Position numbers and translations under genes: made by a program | Notes under the pieces: generated by a model | Database searches by the model: none | What the model was told of the DNA's origin: nothing | Seen by the model: only the letters and a program-made list of their open reading frames with translations | Shown: in pieces, positions 15,509 through 23,665 of the stretch | Layout of the letters: each line of letters begins with the position of its first letter | How positions within the stretch are numbered: the first letter of the stretch is position 1 | Assembly: GCA_030036955.1 (NCBI GenBank) | Contig: JASHSF010000143.1 | Span: 1 to 35,639 of the forward strand | Length of the DNA: 35,639 nucleotides | Direction of reading: 5' to 3' | Origin: Nitrososphaerales archaeon | Lineage (GTDB): Archaea > Thermoproteota > Nitrososphaeria > Nitrososphaerales > CADDZS01

Positions 15509-15970
15509 TTGCCACTTTTCAAGTATAGCTTCCAGAGGTACGACCCTCTACTCCACATCCGAGCTAGCGCGCGGGAAGTCGACGTTTCCCCAAAAGCGAC
15601 TAGAGAAATCTGCTGGGCAATAAACGGTAAACTGTTGAAGGACGCCCGGTCGTATCTAGAAGGCGTCGAGGAAAGAAAAGTTTCAGTTCCTTTTCGTCGC
15701 TACAAAAAGAAAGGATCGCACCACTCTGAAATGCAGGGCTTCCATAGCGGAGGATATCCCAAGAAGGCGGCAAAGGAAGTGTTGAACGTTTTGCACAACC
15801 TCGAAGCCAATGCGGAATTCAAGGGGCTCGATTTAGATAGGTTGAAGATTATTCATGCAGCCGCGCTCCGTGGACGGGTCACCAAAGCCTTCACACCCAG
15901 GGCCCAAGGGCGGTCCTCTCCTTCTTTCAATACCCTCGTCCACATCGAGCTGGTCGGGACAGAAGCGTAG
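15509..15970 (+). CDS. rpl22: Ribosomal protein uL22
   Basis: 153-residue large-subunit protein with a hairpin in the exit tunnel. Recognised by DVSPKATREICWAINGK (rRNA-binding helix), the long hairpin with GFHSGGYPKKAAKEVLNVLHNLEANAEFKG and the C-terminal strand SFNTLVHIELVGTE. The open frame extends upstream to a TTG at 15464 (168 residues), but the extra 15 residues have no family counterpart and start within the TATA-like box. Starting at TTG 15509 gives MPLFKYSFQRYDP, close to the usual archaeal opening with KYS and a following D-P. This start is inferred, not certain. uS3 begins 12 nt after the stop. Confidence 0.93.
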   Translation: MPLFKYSFQRYDPLLHIRASAREVDVSPKATREICWAINGKLLKDARSYLEGVEERKVSVPFRRYKKKGSHHSEMQGFHSGGYPKKAAKEVLNVLHNLEANAEFKGLDLDRLKIIHAAALRGRVTKAFTPRAQGRSSPSFNTLVHIELVGTEA

Positions 15971-15982
15971 GAAGTTAGAGCA

Positions 15983-16756
15983 ATGTCGACCGCCACCATC
16001 ACCACAACCAGAAAAGTTATGAACAAGTTTTCGAGGAACGCGGAAATCGACGAATACCTCGAAGCTCAACTGAAAGACGCTGGTTACGGTGGTGTTGACA
16101 TTACGACCTCTCCTGTTGGAACCAGAATTACGCTTTACGTACAAAGACCAGGTCTTGTAATCGGTCGCCGAGGAATCGGGATTAGAGATCTCACAGACAA
16201 GATGGAGAAGAAATTCAATCTTCCTAATCCTCAGATCTCTGTAGTTGAGGAAAGAGTACCAGAGCTGAACCCTCGAATTATGGCATCGAGGATCGCCCAA
16301 ACCGTCATTCGTGGCACCGCGTTCCGAAGAGCCTCGATCTGGGCGCTCAACTCTATGATGAACGCCGGTGCCATGGGAGCAGAGATTACAATTGCTGGCA
16401 AGCTCCGCAGCGAGCGAGCTCATTTTGAAAAATACACTGCCGGAGTTGTACCTAAAAGCGGGGAGACCGCCGACAGAGTAGTACGCCGAGCAACAACAGA
16501 TGTCCTTCTGAAAATGGGACTGTACGGCGTGCAAGTTAGGATCGCGATAAAGAACGCGGTTGCGCCGGAAATTGAGCTAAAGGAAGCGCCAGAGGCAACG
16601 CAAGCTGAAGGAGAAGAAGCTGGCGCGAAACAAGGAAACCAAGCCGAAACGACGAAAGAGCAGCCAGCGGAACATACCGGCGAAGCAGCTCCTAGGTCCT
16701 CGAGGAGGAGCTCCCCGAGTAATAAGGAGGAAGTAGTGCGAAATGAAGCGTCTTGA
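15983..16756 (+). CDS. rps3: Ribosomal protein uS3
   Basis: 257-residue small-subunit protein at the mRNA entry pore with helicase-like role. The N-terminal KH domain carries the GxxG loop GRRG (61-64) in GLVIGRRGIGIRDL. The C-terminal domain has ASRIAQTVIRGTAFRRASIWALNSMMNAGAMGAEITIAGKL, the universal uS3 core. After about residue 195 the protein has a 60-residue low-complexity tail rich in E, A, Q and S with a basic SSRRSSP patch, an extension not needed for the core fold. Its stop overlaps rpl29 by 14 nt. Confidence 0.97.
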   Translation: MSTATITTTRKVMNKFSRNAEIDEYLEAQLKDAGYGGVDITTSPVGTRITLYVQRPGLVIGRRGIGIRDLTDKMEKKFNLPNPQISVVEERVPELNPRIMASRIAQTVIRGTAFRRASIWALNSMMNAGAMGAEITIAGKLRSERAHFEKYTAGVVPKSGETADRVVRRATTDVLLKMGLYGVQVRIAIKNAVAPEIELKEAPEATQAEGEEAGAKQGNQAETTKEQPAEHTGEAAPRSSRRSSPSNKEEVVRNEAS

Positions 16757-16991
16757 CAGCAGCGAATTAAACGAACTTTCTTCGGAAGATCTCACAAAGC
16801 GCCTGAATGATCTCCGCTCAGAACTCTCCAAAATGAGATCAGGGGCAGCCCGGGGCACACTCAAGAAGGAACTGGGTGAGATCAAAACGCTGCGGCGCAA
16901 CGTCGCCCGGATAATGACTGCACTCAATGCAAAGAAGCTCGTGGCGACGGAAGTTACAAAAACTGTAAAGCTGAAGGAAGAAAAGTCGTAG
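16743..16991 (+). CDS. rpl29: Ribosomal protein uL29
   Basis: 82-residue long alpha-hairpin protein at the tunnel exit. The pattern ELNELSSEDLTKRLNDLRSELSKMRSGAA, then KKELGEIKTLRRNVARIMTALN is the classic two-helix uL29 layout with the conserved R-R-x-x-A-R-I/L motif. A short basic C-terminal extension (about 62-82) follows. Begins within rps3 (14-nt overlap). No aIF1 (SUI1) gene lies between this gene and rnp1, although many other archaea carry it there. Confidence 0.95.
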   Translation: MKRLDSSELNELSSEDLTKRLNDLRSELSKMRSGAARGTLKKELGEIKTLRRNVARIMTALNAKKLVATEVTKTVKLKEEKS

Positions 16992-17022
16992 TTTACTGTT
17001 TAGAGAGAAGAGTTTATCCGAG

Positions 17023-17268
17023 ATGTATGCAAAGATGCTAATTGGTAAAAAGATCAAGATAGCTGAATCAAGCGACAGAACTCTGCTCGGTGTCTCGGGT
17101 CAGATTGTTGACGAAACGAGAAATACGCTTGTGGTTCAAACCCAAACCACGAGGAAAAAGATTCCGAAATCGATCGTGACGATTCAGCTGGAGGCTGCCG
17201 ATAAAAGCTTTCGATTGCAAGGGCGCGACTTGATCGGTACACCACAAGAGAGAATTTACAAGTACTGA
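17023..17268 (+). CDS. rnp1: RNase P protein component 1 (Rpp29/Pop4)
   Basis: 81-residue Sm-like beta-barrel protein that helps RNase P RNA process tRNA 5' ends. Matches Rpp29: GKKIKIAESSDRTLLGVSGQIVDETRNTLVV (strands 1-3), KIPKSIVTIQL and the LQGRDLIGTPQERI motif that contacts the RNA. Length is near the short end of the family. ATG 17023 is used; ATG 17035 (MLIGKKIK) is an alternative that would fit equally well. Sits between rpl29 and rps17 as in most archaea. Confidence 0.93.
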   Translation: MYAKMLIGKKIKIAESSDRTLLGVSGQIVDETRNTLVVQTQTTRKKIPKSIVTIQLEAADKSFRLQGRDLIGTPQERIYKY

Positions 17269-17291
17269 AAGAAAAGTGATGATTAACCAAA

Positions 17292-17654
17292 ATGTCAGAA
17301 GCAAGAAACATCGGTTTGAGCGTAAAGGCCCCGGACCGCATGTGCGAAGATCCGAACTGCCCATTTCACGGTTCGCTAAAAATAAGAGGAAGACAGTTGA
17401 GCGGCAAGGTCGTGAGCGCATCCCCCGGGCGCTTTGCTGTTATCCTACAAGAATCGTACAGGTACAGCGACAAATATATGCGCTATCTAAAGCGCAGAAG
17501 AAAAGTGCATGCTCATCTCCCACCTTGCCTCGAAGTTGCCGTAGGAGATCTTGCAACAATTGCAGAATGCAGGCCCGTTGCTAAAACAATCTCGTTTGTT
17601 GTAGTCCAAAGAGAAAAGGCTTCGGCTAGGGCGATCCTTCAAACCGCTGGCTAG
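17292..17654 (+). CDS. rps17: Ribosomal protein uS17
   Basis: 120-residue OB-fold protein organising the 5' domain of 16S rRNA. The archaeal N-terminal extension has CEDPNCPFHGSLKIRGR, with cysteines and a histidine (possible zinc site, two Cys and a His visible), then GKVVSASPGRFAVILQESYRYSDKYMRYLKRRRKVHAHLPPCLEVAVGD, the universal core motif. Ends in the expected IAECRPVAKTISFVVV strand. ATG start; the gene sits 18 nt before rpl14. Confidence 0.96.
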   Translation: MSEARNIGLSVKAPDRMCEDPNCPFHGSLKIRGRQLSGKVVSASPGRFAVILQESYRYSDKYMRYLKRRRKVHAHLPPCLEVAVGDLATIAECRPVAKTISFVVVQREKASARAILQTAG

Positions 17655-17672
17655 AAAAAAGTGAACTGAATT

Positions 17673-18107
17673 ATGGCGGCAAGATCGAGAGCAGTTTCGG
17701 CAAAAGGAGTCTCAGAATTCAAGCTCTACATTACGAGATCTATACCGCTGAATGCAATCATAACTTGTGCTGATAACACGGGTGCAAAAACGCTTAGGGT
17801 CATAAACGTCACCAGGTACCACGGCAGATTAAGCAGACTTCCCGCCGCGTCTATTGGAGATCACGTCACTGTTGTAGTGAAAAGAGGTCCCCCGGAGCTT
17901 CGCAAGCAATCGTTTGGAGCAGTTATTATCAGGCAAAAGTACGCAGTGAGGCGCGTCAGCGGACAGCGAGTGATGTTCGAGGATAACGCGGCAGTCATTA
18001 TCACGCCTGAAGGGGACATGAAGGGAACGGACATCAAAGGTCCGGTTGCTGCAGAAGCTGCGGAGAGGTGGCCAAGAATAGCTAACCTTGCTACTATGAT
18101 AGTTTGA
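17673..18107 (+). CDS. rpl14: Ribosomal protein uL14
   Basis: 144-residue beta-barrel protein at the subunit interface that contacts helix 14 of 16S rRNA. Diagnostic are IPLNAIITCADNTGAKTLRVINV, GDHVTVVVKRGPPELRKQSFGAVIIRQKYAVRR (universal motif) and the FEDNAAVIITPEGDMKGTDIKGPVAAE region. The C-terminus AERWPRIANLATMIV is normal. The N-terminus has about 16 extra residues before the canonical start of the fold. 22 nt separate it from rpl24. Confidence 0.97.
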   Translation: MAARSRAVSAKGVSEFKLYITRSIPLNAIITCADNTGAKTLRVINVTRYHGRLSRLPAASIGDHVTVVVKRGPPELRKQSFGAVIIRQKYAVRRVSGQRVMFEDNAAVIITPEGDMKGTDIKGPVAAEAAERWPRIANLATMIV

Positions 18108-18129
18108 TCGGAGAGGTCTGAATACCAAA

Positions 18130-18504
18130 GTGAAAAAAGAACACGACAAATCTTCGAAGGCCATGAAGGTTCACAGCTACCTTGCATCCCGCCCTAAACA
18201 CGTCCTGGGCAAATCTAACGCCGTCGCCGCTCTTTCTAGCAGTCTACGCGACAGGTACACTCGAAACGCCGTCAGGGTGCGAGTCGGTGACAGTGTGAAA
18301 CTGCTGAGGGGCGAGTACTCTGGCATCGAGGGCAAAGTGCAGAAAGTATTTTCTTCTCTTGGAATGATTACAGTCGAGGGAATTAGCAGAGAAAAAATTG
18401 CGGGAGGCACCACTCCAGTAAGAATACAGGCTTCAAACGTGGTTGTAACAAGCCTAAACCTCGATGACAAGTGGCGCAGGGAGAAAATAGAGGGAAAGTC
18501 GTAA
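18130..18504 (+). CDS. rpl24: Ribosomal protein uL24
   Basis: 124-residue assembly-initiating large-subunit protein with a KOW motif: VRVRVGDSVKLLRGEYSGIEGKVQKVF (about 49-75). The archaeal/eukaryotic helix ASRPKHVLGKSNAVAALSSSLRDRY precedes it. The start codon is GTG at 18130; ATG at 18163 (MKVHSYLA) is a later alternative that would lose a basic leader. Stop is one nucleotide from rps4e. Confidence 0.94.
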   Translation: MKKEHDKSSKAMKVHSYLASRPKHVLGKSNAVAALSSSLRDRYTRNAVRVRVGDSVKLLRGEYSGIEGKVQKVFSSLGMITVEGISREKIAGGTTPVRIQASNVVVTSLNLDDKWRREKIEGKS

Positions 18505-18505
18505 G

Positions 18506-19240
18506 ATGGGTAAAAAATCGGGGAGCCGCAAGGCAAAGCGGGCGGGAGTGCCTGCTTTTTGGAAGATTTCGAAGAAGGACAAGCGATACGTCTACAGGAC
18601 TGACGCCGGGCCGCATCCAAAAAATTACAGCTATCCTCTCTTGGTATTCATGCGCGATATTTTGCACCTCACGAAGAACGCGAGAGAAGTACAAGTTGTT
18701 CTGAACGAAGGCAGGATCCAGGTTGACGGACGCGTTGTAAAATCGCCGAGATTTCCAGTCGGGATTATGGATGTCGTCGAAATCCCCTCGATTGGCAAGT
18801 CATACCGGATAGTTCCGAAGAACGGCGGTCTTGTGCCTGTTGAGATTTCGAAAGGTGAAAGCAGCCTGAAGCTCTGTCTAGTACAGAGTAAGCATACCGG
18901 ACGGGGAGCAAAGATATCTTGCGGATTGCACGATGGTCGCGTAATTTATCCCGAAGCTGAAGTCGACATCCGCCCAGGGGACTCTTGCGTCGTAAAGCTG
19001 CCAGAGCAAAAATTGCAATCGAGCTACAGGCTCAACAAAGCGCAAAGCGCTCTCCTAATTCGGGGAGACAGATCTGGCGAAATTGTGAGCGTCGAGGACA
19101 TTAAACCGGGAACTTTTTCTCGCGGCTCCATTGCAACTGTGCGCTTTGGGGACAATTCGACTTCCGAGCTGCCGACTCGAATTCTAATGCCCCTCGGAAA
19201 GCAAGCACCGGAATTAACAGTCACGCCAAAAACGCAGTAG
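18506..19240 (+). CDS. rps4e: Ribosomal protein eS4
   Basis: 244-residue archaeal/eukaryotic small-subunit protein. Opening GKKSGSRKAKRAGVPAFWKISKKDKRY is typical. An S4-like RNA-binding segment (VQVVLNEGRIQVDGRVVKSPRFPVGIMDVVEI) and a central eS4 domain follow, with a KOW-like C-terminal stretch. It lies one nucleotide after rpl24 and ten before rpl5. Slightly long tail QAPELTVTPKTQ. No bacterial counterpart exists, which supports the archaeal assignment. Confidence 0.96.
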   Translation: MGKKSGSRKAKRAGVPAFWKISKKDKRYVYRTDAGPHPKNYSYPLLVFMRDILHLTKNAREVQVVLNEGRIQVDGRVVKSPRFPVGIMDVVEIPSIGKSYRIVPKNGGLVPVEISKGESSLKLCLVQSKHTGRGAKISCGLHDGRVIYPEAEVDIRPGDSCVVKLPEQKLQSSYRLNKAQSALLIRGDRSGEIVSVEDIKPGTFSRGSIATVRFGDNSTSELPTRILMPLGKQAPELTVTPKTQ

Positions 19241-19249
19241 TGAGTCCAA

Positions 19250-19792
19250 ATGAGTACCGTTACAGTTGAGGAAGCAAAAGAACGATCGTCCCCGGTTCGG
19301 AACATTCGAATCGCAAAGGTCGTCCTGAACATCGGAGTCGGGAGATCCGGCGAGGCGATAGAGCGAGCAAGGAGAGTTCTCGAAGAGCTAGTAAAGCAAA
19401 AGGCGAGCTTCCGCAAGGCGAAAAAATCGATTCGCGATTTTGGAGTCCACAAGGGTGAACCGATCGGCATGATGGTCACACTTCGCGGCGAAAAAGCCGA
19501 GAGCGTTTTGAAGCTCCTGTTGCAATCACGCGAAAACAGGATTTCCTCTTCGACGTTTGACAATTTTGGAAACTGCTCGTTTGGGATAAAGGAGCACATC
19601 GAAATTCCGGGAGTGAGGTACAGTCCTGAAATTGGCATTTTTGGAATGAACGTTTCAGTTGTTCTCGAACGACCCGGCTCACGCGTGGCGCGCAGGAAAA
19701 GAGCGCCCGCCAGGGTCGGCAAATTCCACAGAATCTCTAGGGAAGATTCGATGGCGTTCTTCAAAGACGAACTAAAGGCCGAGGTCGTATAG
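19250..19792 (+). CDS. rpl5: Ribosomal protein uL5
   Basis: 180-residue protein binding 5S rRNA and the central protuberance. Core motifs are [55 protein letters not shown], and [39 protein letters not shown], the uL5 signature. Starts ATG 19250 after a short N-terminal extension. Only two nucleotides separate it from the tiny uS14 gene. Confidence 0.96.
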   Translation: MSTVTVEEAKERSSPVRNIRIAKVVLNIGVGRSGEAIERARRVLEELVKQKASFRKAKKSIRDFGVHKGEPIGMMVTLRGEKAESVLKLLLQSRENRISSSTFDNFGNCSFGIKEHIEIPGVRYSPEIGIFGMNVSVVLERPGSRVARRKRAPARVGKFHRISREDSMAFFKDELKAEVV

Positions 19793-19794
19793 CT

Positions 19795-19959
19795 ATGCCG
19801 AAGGAAAGACACGGCAAGCCGAGAAAATTTGGAAAGGGATCGAGGTACTGCAAGCGTTGCGGGAACTACACTGGTCTGATCCAGAAGTACGATTTAATGC
19901 TCTGCAGACAGTGCTTCAGGGAAGTCGCGCCCAAGATAGGCTTTCAGAAATTTGAGTGA
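19795..19959 (+). CDS. rps14: Ribosomal protein uS14 (zinc form, 54 residues)
   Basis: Short gene of 54 codons plus stop, found by reading the gap between rpl5 and rps8. The product starts [15 protein letters not shown], then CKRC (19-22) and a second CRQC (37-40), the zinc-binding CxxC pairs of the archaeal and eukaryotic uS14. The C-terminus [13 protein letters not shown] carries the conserved basic-hydrophobic helix end seen in this protein. It binds the 3' major domain of 16S rRNA. The ATG at 19795 is two nucleotides after the rpl5 stop, and rps8 starts 13 nt after its own stop. Confidence 0.95.
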   Translation: MPKERHGKPRKFGKGSRYCKRCGNYTGLIQKYDLMLCRQCFREVAPKIGFQKFE

Positions 19960-19972
19960 TAGGTGAAAAAAT

Positions 19973-20365
19973 ATGCCAGCGAACAATGTTTTAGGAAATC
20001 TATTTGCTACGATCTACAACAACGAAATCAGGAACAAGAAGGAGTGCCTTGCGGTTCCTGGATCAAAGCTAGGTTCCGCTGTCTTAAGATCTATGCAAAA
20101 GAACCGCTACATCGGCGAGTTCGAGTTCATAGACGACGGCATCGGAGGGAAATTCAAAATTCAATTGCTCGGCAGAATAAACAGATGCGGCGTCATTTCG
20201 CCCCGTTACAGCGTCTACAAGACTGGATATACACGCTGGGAGAGGCAGTTCCTGCCCGCGGTAGGCGTCGGGATTCTAATCGTCTCGACTTCCCAAGGCG
20301 TGATGTCGCACGAAGAAGCTCGAGAAAAGGGAATCGGAGGAAGGCTCATCGGATATGTCTACTGA
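19973..20365 (+). CDS. rps8: Ribosomal protein uS8
   Basis: 130-residue small-subunit assembly protein. NVLGNLFATIYNNEIRNKKECLAVPGSKLGSAVLRSMQKNRYIGEFEFID is the archaeal N-terminal domain, and the C-terminal signature is GVGILIVSTSQGVMSHEEAREKGIGGRLIGYVY. Overlaps rpl6 by 11 nt, so the two are likely coupled. ATG start. Confidence 0.97.
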   Translation: MPANNVLGNLFATIYNNEIRNKKECLAVPGSKLGSAVLRSMQKNRYIGEFEFIDDGIGGKFKIQLLGRINRCGVISPRYSVYKTGYTRWERQFLPAVGVGILIVSTSQGVMSHEEAREKGIGGRLIGYVY

Positions 20366-20936
20366 GCAGACTCTGTCGAAGAAGCACATAGGCGCGGAAG
20401 CTGAAGTGAATCTCCCCGAAGGCGTCAGCGCTACGTTTGCCGACGGAAACCTTCTAGTCACAGGACCTCTTGGCAAGGTCTCCCAAGATTTTTCCAAAGT
20501 GCCCGTGATGCTTACGGTAAGAGATTCGAAGGTCAGCGCTTCGACGACCGGTACGAGGCGAAAGGACAAAGCTATACTCAACACGGCAAGATCGATGGTG
20601 ACCAACGCAATCGAGGGCGTCGTATCCGGTTACGAGTACAAGCTGAAGCTAGTGTTTGCACATTTTCCAGTGACCGTTAGAGTTCAGGGAAATAGGGTGC
20701 TAGTCGAGAACTTTTACGGAGAGCGAGCTCCGCGAGTAGCGGACATTGTCGGCGATTCCAAAGTGGAAGTCAAGGGCGAAGACATTACGGTAACGGGAGT
20801 TTCAGTCAGGGACGTCGGTCAGACAGCAGCGAATCTGGAGCAAGCTACCAAAGTGAAAAGGAAAGACCAACGCGTTTTCTTGGATGGTGTCTACGTTTAC
20901 GAGCGAATCAGGAAGGCAAAGCAGCAAAATGTCTGA
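20355..20936 (+). CDS. rpl6: Ribosomal protein uL6
   Basis: 193-residue two-domain protein near the factor-binding site. The duplicated strand-helix fold is visible: first copy around VNLPEGVSATFADGNLLVTGPLGKVSQDF and second around YKLKLVFAHFPVTVRVQGNRVLVENFYGERAPRV. KRKDQRVFLDGVYVYE matches the archaeal C-terminus. It begins inside rps8 and overlaps the rpl32e start by 8 nt, so both ends are compact. Confidence 0.96.
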   Translation: MSTEQTLSKKHIGAEAEVNLPEGVSATFADGNLLVTGPLGKVSQDFSKVPVMLTVRDSKVSASTTGTRRKDKAILNTARSMVTNAIEGVVSGYEYKLKLVFAHFPVTVRVQGNRVLVENFYGERAPRVADIVGDSKVEVKGEDITVTGVSVRDVGQTAANLEQATKVKRKDQRVFLDGVYVYERIRKAKQQNV

Positions 20937-21390
20937 TGATAAATCCAACCGTCAGAGGCTCATTCAGCTTCGCGACGAAATGAAGGAACGAAAACCCAAG
21001 TTCAATCGGTTCGAATCTTGGCGCTACGTCAGAATCCACGAACCCTGGAGAAAACCGAAGGGGGTAGATAACCACCAGCGCTTATCGGTCAGAGGATGGC
21101 CGCCGCTAGTCAAGATAGGTTACAGGGGCCCCAAGGCCGTTAGAGGTCTGCATCCGTCTGGATATTCAGAGGTTCTTGTTCACAATGTGGAAGAACTCGA
21201 GGCGGTCTCTGCTCGAGACCAAGCGGCGAGGATTGCAGCGACGGTCGGCAAGCGAAAGAAGATAGAAATTGCAAAGCGTGCCAAAGATCTAAACATTAGG
21301 GTTTTGAACGGGCGAGGCCTCCTTTCTCCCAGCGCAGAGCCGGAAAAGGAAGAGAAAGAAGACAAGAAAAAATCGCGCCGCAAGAAGTAG
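20929..21390 (+). CDS. rpl32e: Ribosomal protein eL32
   Basis: 153-residue archaeal/eukaryotic large-subunit protein. Recognised by PKFNRFESWRYVRIHEPWRKPKGVDNHQRLS, GWPPLVKIGYRGPKAVRGLHPSGYSEVLVHN and VGKRKKIEIAKRAKDLNIRVLN. The tail is a run of E/K/D then KKKSRRKK (about 133-153). The open frame reaches back to 20884 but the natural ATG is 20929, overlapping the end of rpl6; the longer version would add residues absent from the family. Confidence 0.95.
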   Translation: MSDDKSNRQRLIQLRDEMKERKPKFNRFESWRYVRIHEPWRKPKGVDNHQRLSVRGWPPLVKIGYRGPKAVRGLHPSGYSEVLVHNVEELEAVSARDQAARIAATVGKRKKIEIAKRAKDLNIRVLNGRGLLSPSAEPEKEEKEDKKKSRRKK

Positions 21391-21412
21391 AAAATTTAGG
21401 ACAGGATCATAA

Positions 21413-21856
21413 ATGGTAGATCTCAGTAGCAAGAGACGCATGACTGCGCAGATGCTCGGCGTGGGAGAATCGAGAGTGAAGATCGATCCCGACGCGACAG
21501 AACAGCTTCAAGACGCGATTACTCGGGAAAGCATTCGCGGTTGGATATCAGCCGGTCTAATATGGGTAGAGCCAGCGAGAGGAAATTCTCGAGGTCGGGT
21601 TAGGGCGCGACGGCTGAAAGCGAAGACGAAGGGTAAGGGTCAGGGTTCGAAGAAAGGAGCCCACGGCGCGCGGGTTGGAAAAAAGACCCTCTGGATTACG
21701 CGAGTGAGGATGATGCGGAGAATCCTCAAAACTCTGAGAGACCGTGGAGACATCACGAACAACAGTTTCAAGCTTCTTTACGGACAGGTGAAAGGCGGAC
21801 AAATCAGGACCAGAAAGAGGCTCGACGAGGAGCTCTCGCACATGAGCAGAAGGTAA
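21413..21856 (+). CDS. rpl19e: Ribosomal protein eL19
   Basis: 147-residue archaeal/eukaryotic helical protein spanning to the small subunit. Core features: SSKRRMTAQMLGVGESRVKIDPDATEQLQDAITRESIRGWI, then a basic R/G segment (RGRVRARRLKAKTKGKGQGSKKGA) and IRGLI-like helix TRVRMMRRILKTLRDRGDITNNSFKLLYGQVKGG. ATG start, 22 nt after rpl32e; six nucleotides precede the TTG of rpl18. Confidence 0.96.
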   Translation: MVDLSSKRRMTAQMLGVGESRVKIDPDATEQLQDAITRESIRGWISAGLIWVEPARGNSRGRVRARRLKAKTKGKGQGSKKGAHGARVGKKTLWITRVRMMRRILKTLRDRGDITNNSFKLLYGQVKGGQIRTRKRLDEELSHMSRR

Positions 21857-21862
21857 TTCAAA

Positions 21863-22489
21863 TTGGCAAAGTCTGATTACGTGCATCTTTTCAAGAGACG
21901 ACGGGAGGGAAAAACCGATTACCGCAAGCGGCGCGGAATGATAGTTGGCACAAAGCCGTTTCTCGCCGTCCGAGTTTCAAACCGATACGTGTACAGTCAA
22001 ATAGTGAGGCCGAGCGCGCAGGGAGACCACACACTCGCGCAAAGTTCTTCCCGGGATCTCTCGAAGAACTACGGGTGGAAAGGTGGAACGAAGAACCTTC
22101 CTGCAGCTTACTTGACAGGATACGCTCTTGGTAAGGCCGCTCTCAAGAACCAAATAAACGACGCGACGGTTTACTCCGGGGTGTCGAGGTTCATCCACGG
22201 TTCAAGGGTTTCGGCACTTCTCAACGGCGCAAAGGACGCTGGTTTGAGTCTTGAGGTGGACGAGGAAGCTCTCCCGTCGGAAGAAAGGATAAACGGAGGT
22301 CACATTGGATCATATGCCTCAAAATTGGAAACAGAAGACAAGGAAGCATATTTGAAGCGCTTTTCCCGGACAGCAAAGTCTGGCTTAAACCCGGCCGATT
22401 TGCCGAATCACTTTGCAGAAGTTAAAAATAAGATTGAGAACTCGGGCCCTCAATCTCCGAAGGTGTCAAGCGAGGAGTCTGAAAAGTAA
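21863..22489 (+). CDS. rpl18: Ribosomal protein uL18
   Basis: 208-residue 5S rRNA-binding protein. RRREGKTDYRKRRGMIVGTKPFLAVRVSNRYVYSQIV is the archaeal/eukaryotic uL18 start; NLPAAYLTGYALGKAALKN and the SALLNGAKDAGLSLEVDEEALPSEERI stretch follow. The C-terminal 25 residues (ENSGPQSPKVSSEESEK) are a low-complexity tail. Start codon is TTG at 21863; the following gene rps5 begins immediately after the stop. Confidence 0.95.
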   Translation: MAKSDYVHLFKRRREGKTDYRKRRGMIVGTKPFLAVRVSNRYVYSQIVRPSAQGDHTLAQSSSRDLSKNYGWKGGTKNLPAAYLTGYALGKAALKNQINDATVYSGVSRFIHGSRVSALLNGAKDAGLSLEVDEEALPSEERINGGHIGSYASKLETEDKEAYLKRFSRTAKSGLNPADLPNHFAEVKNKIENSGPQSPKVSSEESEK

Positions 22490-23194
22490 ATGTCAGTAGT
22501 TAGCGCAGCGGGAACACCCCCTACGCCTGCTCCTTCCGAGAGCGGCGGAGAAAGGAGAGACAGGCGAAGCGATCGCAGGCGTGATCGCGACGAGCAGCAA
22601 CCATGGACGCCAAAGACTCGGCTAGGAGTATTAGTCTCGACGGGCAAAGTTACTAACCTTGAGGAAATATTCGAATCAGGTCAGAAGATAAAGGAGCCCG
22701 AGATTGTACGAATCCTTGCTCCCGACATGAAGACAAACGTCGTGAGCGTCGGCATCGTTCAAAAGCAAACGGATGCGGGAGAAGTCACGAAGTTCGCAGC
22801 TGTTGTCGCTGTAGGTAACGAAGGTGGCTGGTTTGGCGTCGGCCGCGGGAAGGCGGTTCAAATGCGAAACGCGATCGATAAAGCTACCAATGACGCGTTT
22901 CTCAATCTCATTCCGGTAAAGCTCGGTTGCGGCAGCTGGGAGTGCAGATGCGGTCGACTGCACTCCGTTCCATTCAGAATTAGCGGCAAGGGAGGAAGCG
23001 TTCGCGTTGATATCATACCCGGCCCGAGAGGACTGGGGCTAGTAGCCGGGGAAACGGTCAGAAACCTCTTGACTCTAGCAGGCGTCAAGGATGCTTGGAC
23101 GAGGACGTACGGCTCCACGAGCACAATGTCGTCAATTGCAAACGCGGTATACGATGCACTGAAGAGAATCCACGGCATTGGCGTGGTCCGGTAA
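22490..23194 (+). CDS. rps5: Ribosomal protein uS5
   Basis: 234-residue small-subunit protein at the mRNA entry and the decoding centre. The core has VVAVGNEGGWFGVGRGKAVQMRNAIDKAT (S5 dsRBD) and FRISGKGGSVRVDIIPGPRGLGLVAGETVRNLLTLAGVKDAWTRTYGSTSTMSSIANAVYDAL. The N-terminal 45 residues are a low-complexity, arginine/aspartate-rich extension (GGERRDRRSDRRRDRDEQQ) specific to this lineage or its neighbours. ATG follows rpl18 without spacer. Confidence 0.96.
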   Translation: MSVVSAAGTPPTPAPSESGGERRDRRSDRRRDRDEQQPWTPKTRLGVLVSTGKVTNLEEIFESGQKIKEPEIVRILAPDMKTNVVSVGIVQKQTDAGEVTKFAAVVAVGNEGGWFGVGRGKAVQMRNAIDKATNDAFLNLIPVKLGCGSWECRCGRLHSVPFRISGKGGSVRVDIIPGPRGLGLVAGETVRNLLTLAGVKDAWTRTYGSTSTMSSIANAVYDALKRIHGIGVVR

Positions 23195-23235
23195 GGATTA
23201 TAGTAGGCTACTCGATCTTGGCACAGTCAAATTCT

Positions 23236-23646
23236 ATGACAAAATCAGATACTCCGAAGGAACTGCTAGTAGTGAATCTAAGGGGCATTGTAAATACGAG
23301 GTCTCCTGTTCGAACGACTCTCAGGCAGCTCGGGATCATAAAGAGATTCAGCGCGGCGATTGTCCCGGACTCTTCAGAGGTGCGAGGAATGCTAAACTTA
23401 GCAAAGAACAACGTTGCTTGGTGTGGCTTGGATTCGACAACTTTGGAGCTTCTCCAAAAGAAGAGCAAGGCCACCGCACCAAAGGATGAGGGCGCCAAGG
23501 ATGAAATGGCAAAAGAGCGCTTAGTTTTCAGGTTAAACTCTCCGAAAGGAGGCTTCAAGAGATCCATCAGACGCCAGTTCGGTCAAGGCGGAACGCTCGG
23601 ACCAAATCCGAGACTTCCAGAACTCGTCGGAAGCATGACGAGTTAA
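23236..23646 (+). CDS. rpl30: Ribosomal protein uL30
   Basis: 136-residue large-subunit protein. Recognised by LLVVNLRGIVNTRSPVRTTLRQLGIIKRFSAAIVP, NLAKNNVAWCGLD and RLNSPKGGFKRSIRRQFGQGGTLGPN, the archaeal uL30 extension. A lysine- and acid-rich linker (KKSKATAPKDEGAKDEMAKER, about 82-102) interrupts the fold and looks expandable. The frame continues upstream into rps5, but ATG 23236 gives MTKSDTPKE; TTG 23218 is a possible alternative. 19 nt precede rpl15. Confidence 0.93.
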   Translation: MTKSDTPKELLVVNLRGIVNTRSPVRTTLRQLGIIKRFSAAIVPDSSEVRGMLNLAKNNVAWCGLDSTTLELLQKKSKATAPKDEGAKDEMAKERLVFRLNSPKGGFKRSIRRQFGQGGTLGPNPRLPELVGSMTS

Positions 23647-23665
23647 AGGCAAGGTGCACCTCAAG

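Noticed and set aside
15833-16534. 233-codon minus-strand ORF
   Set aside because: Antisense shadow of rpl22 and rps3; composition is unlike a protein.
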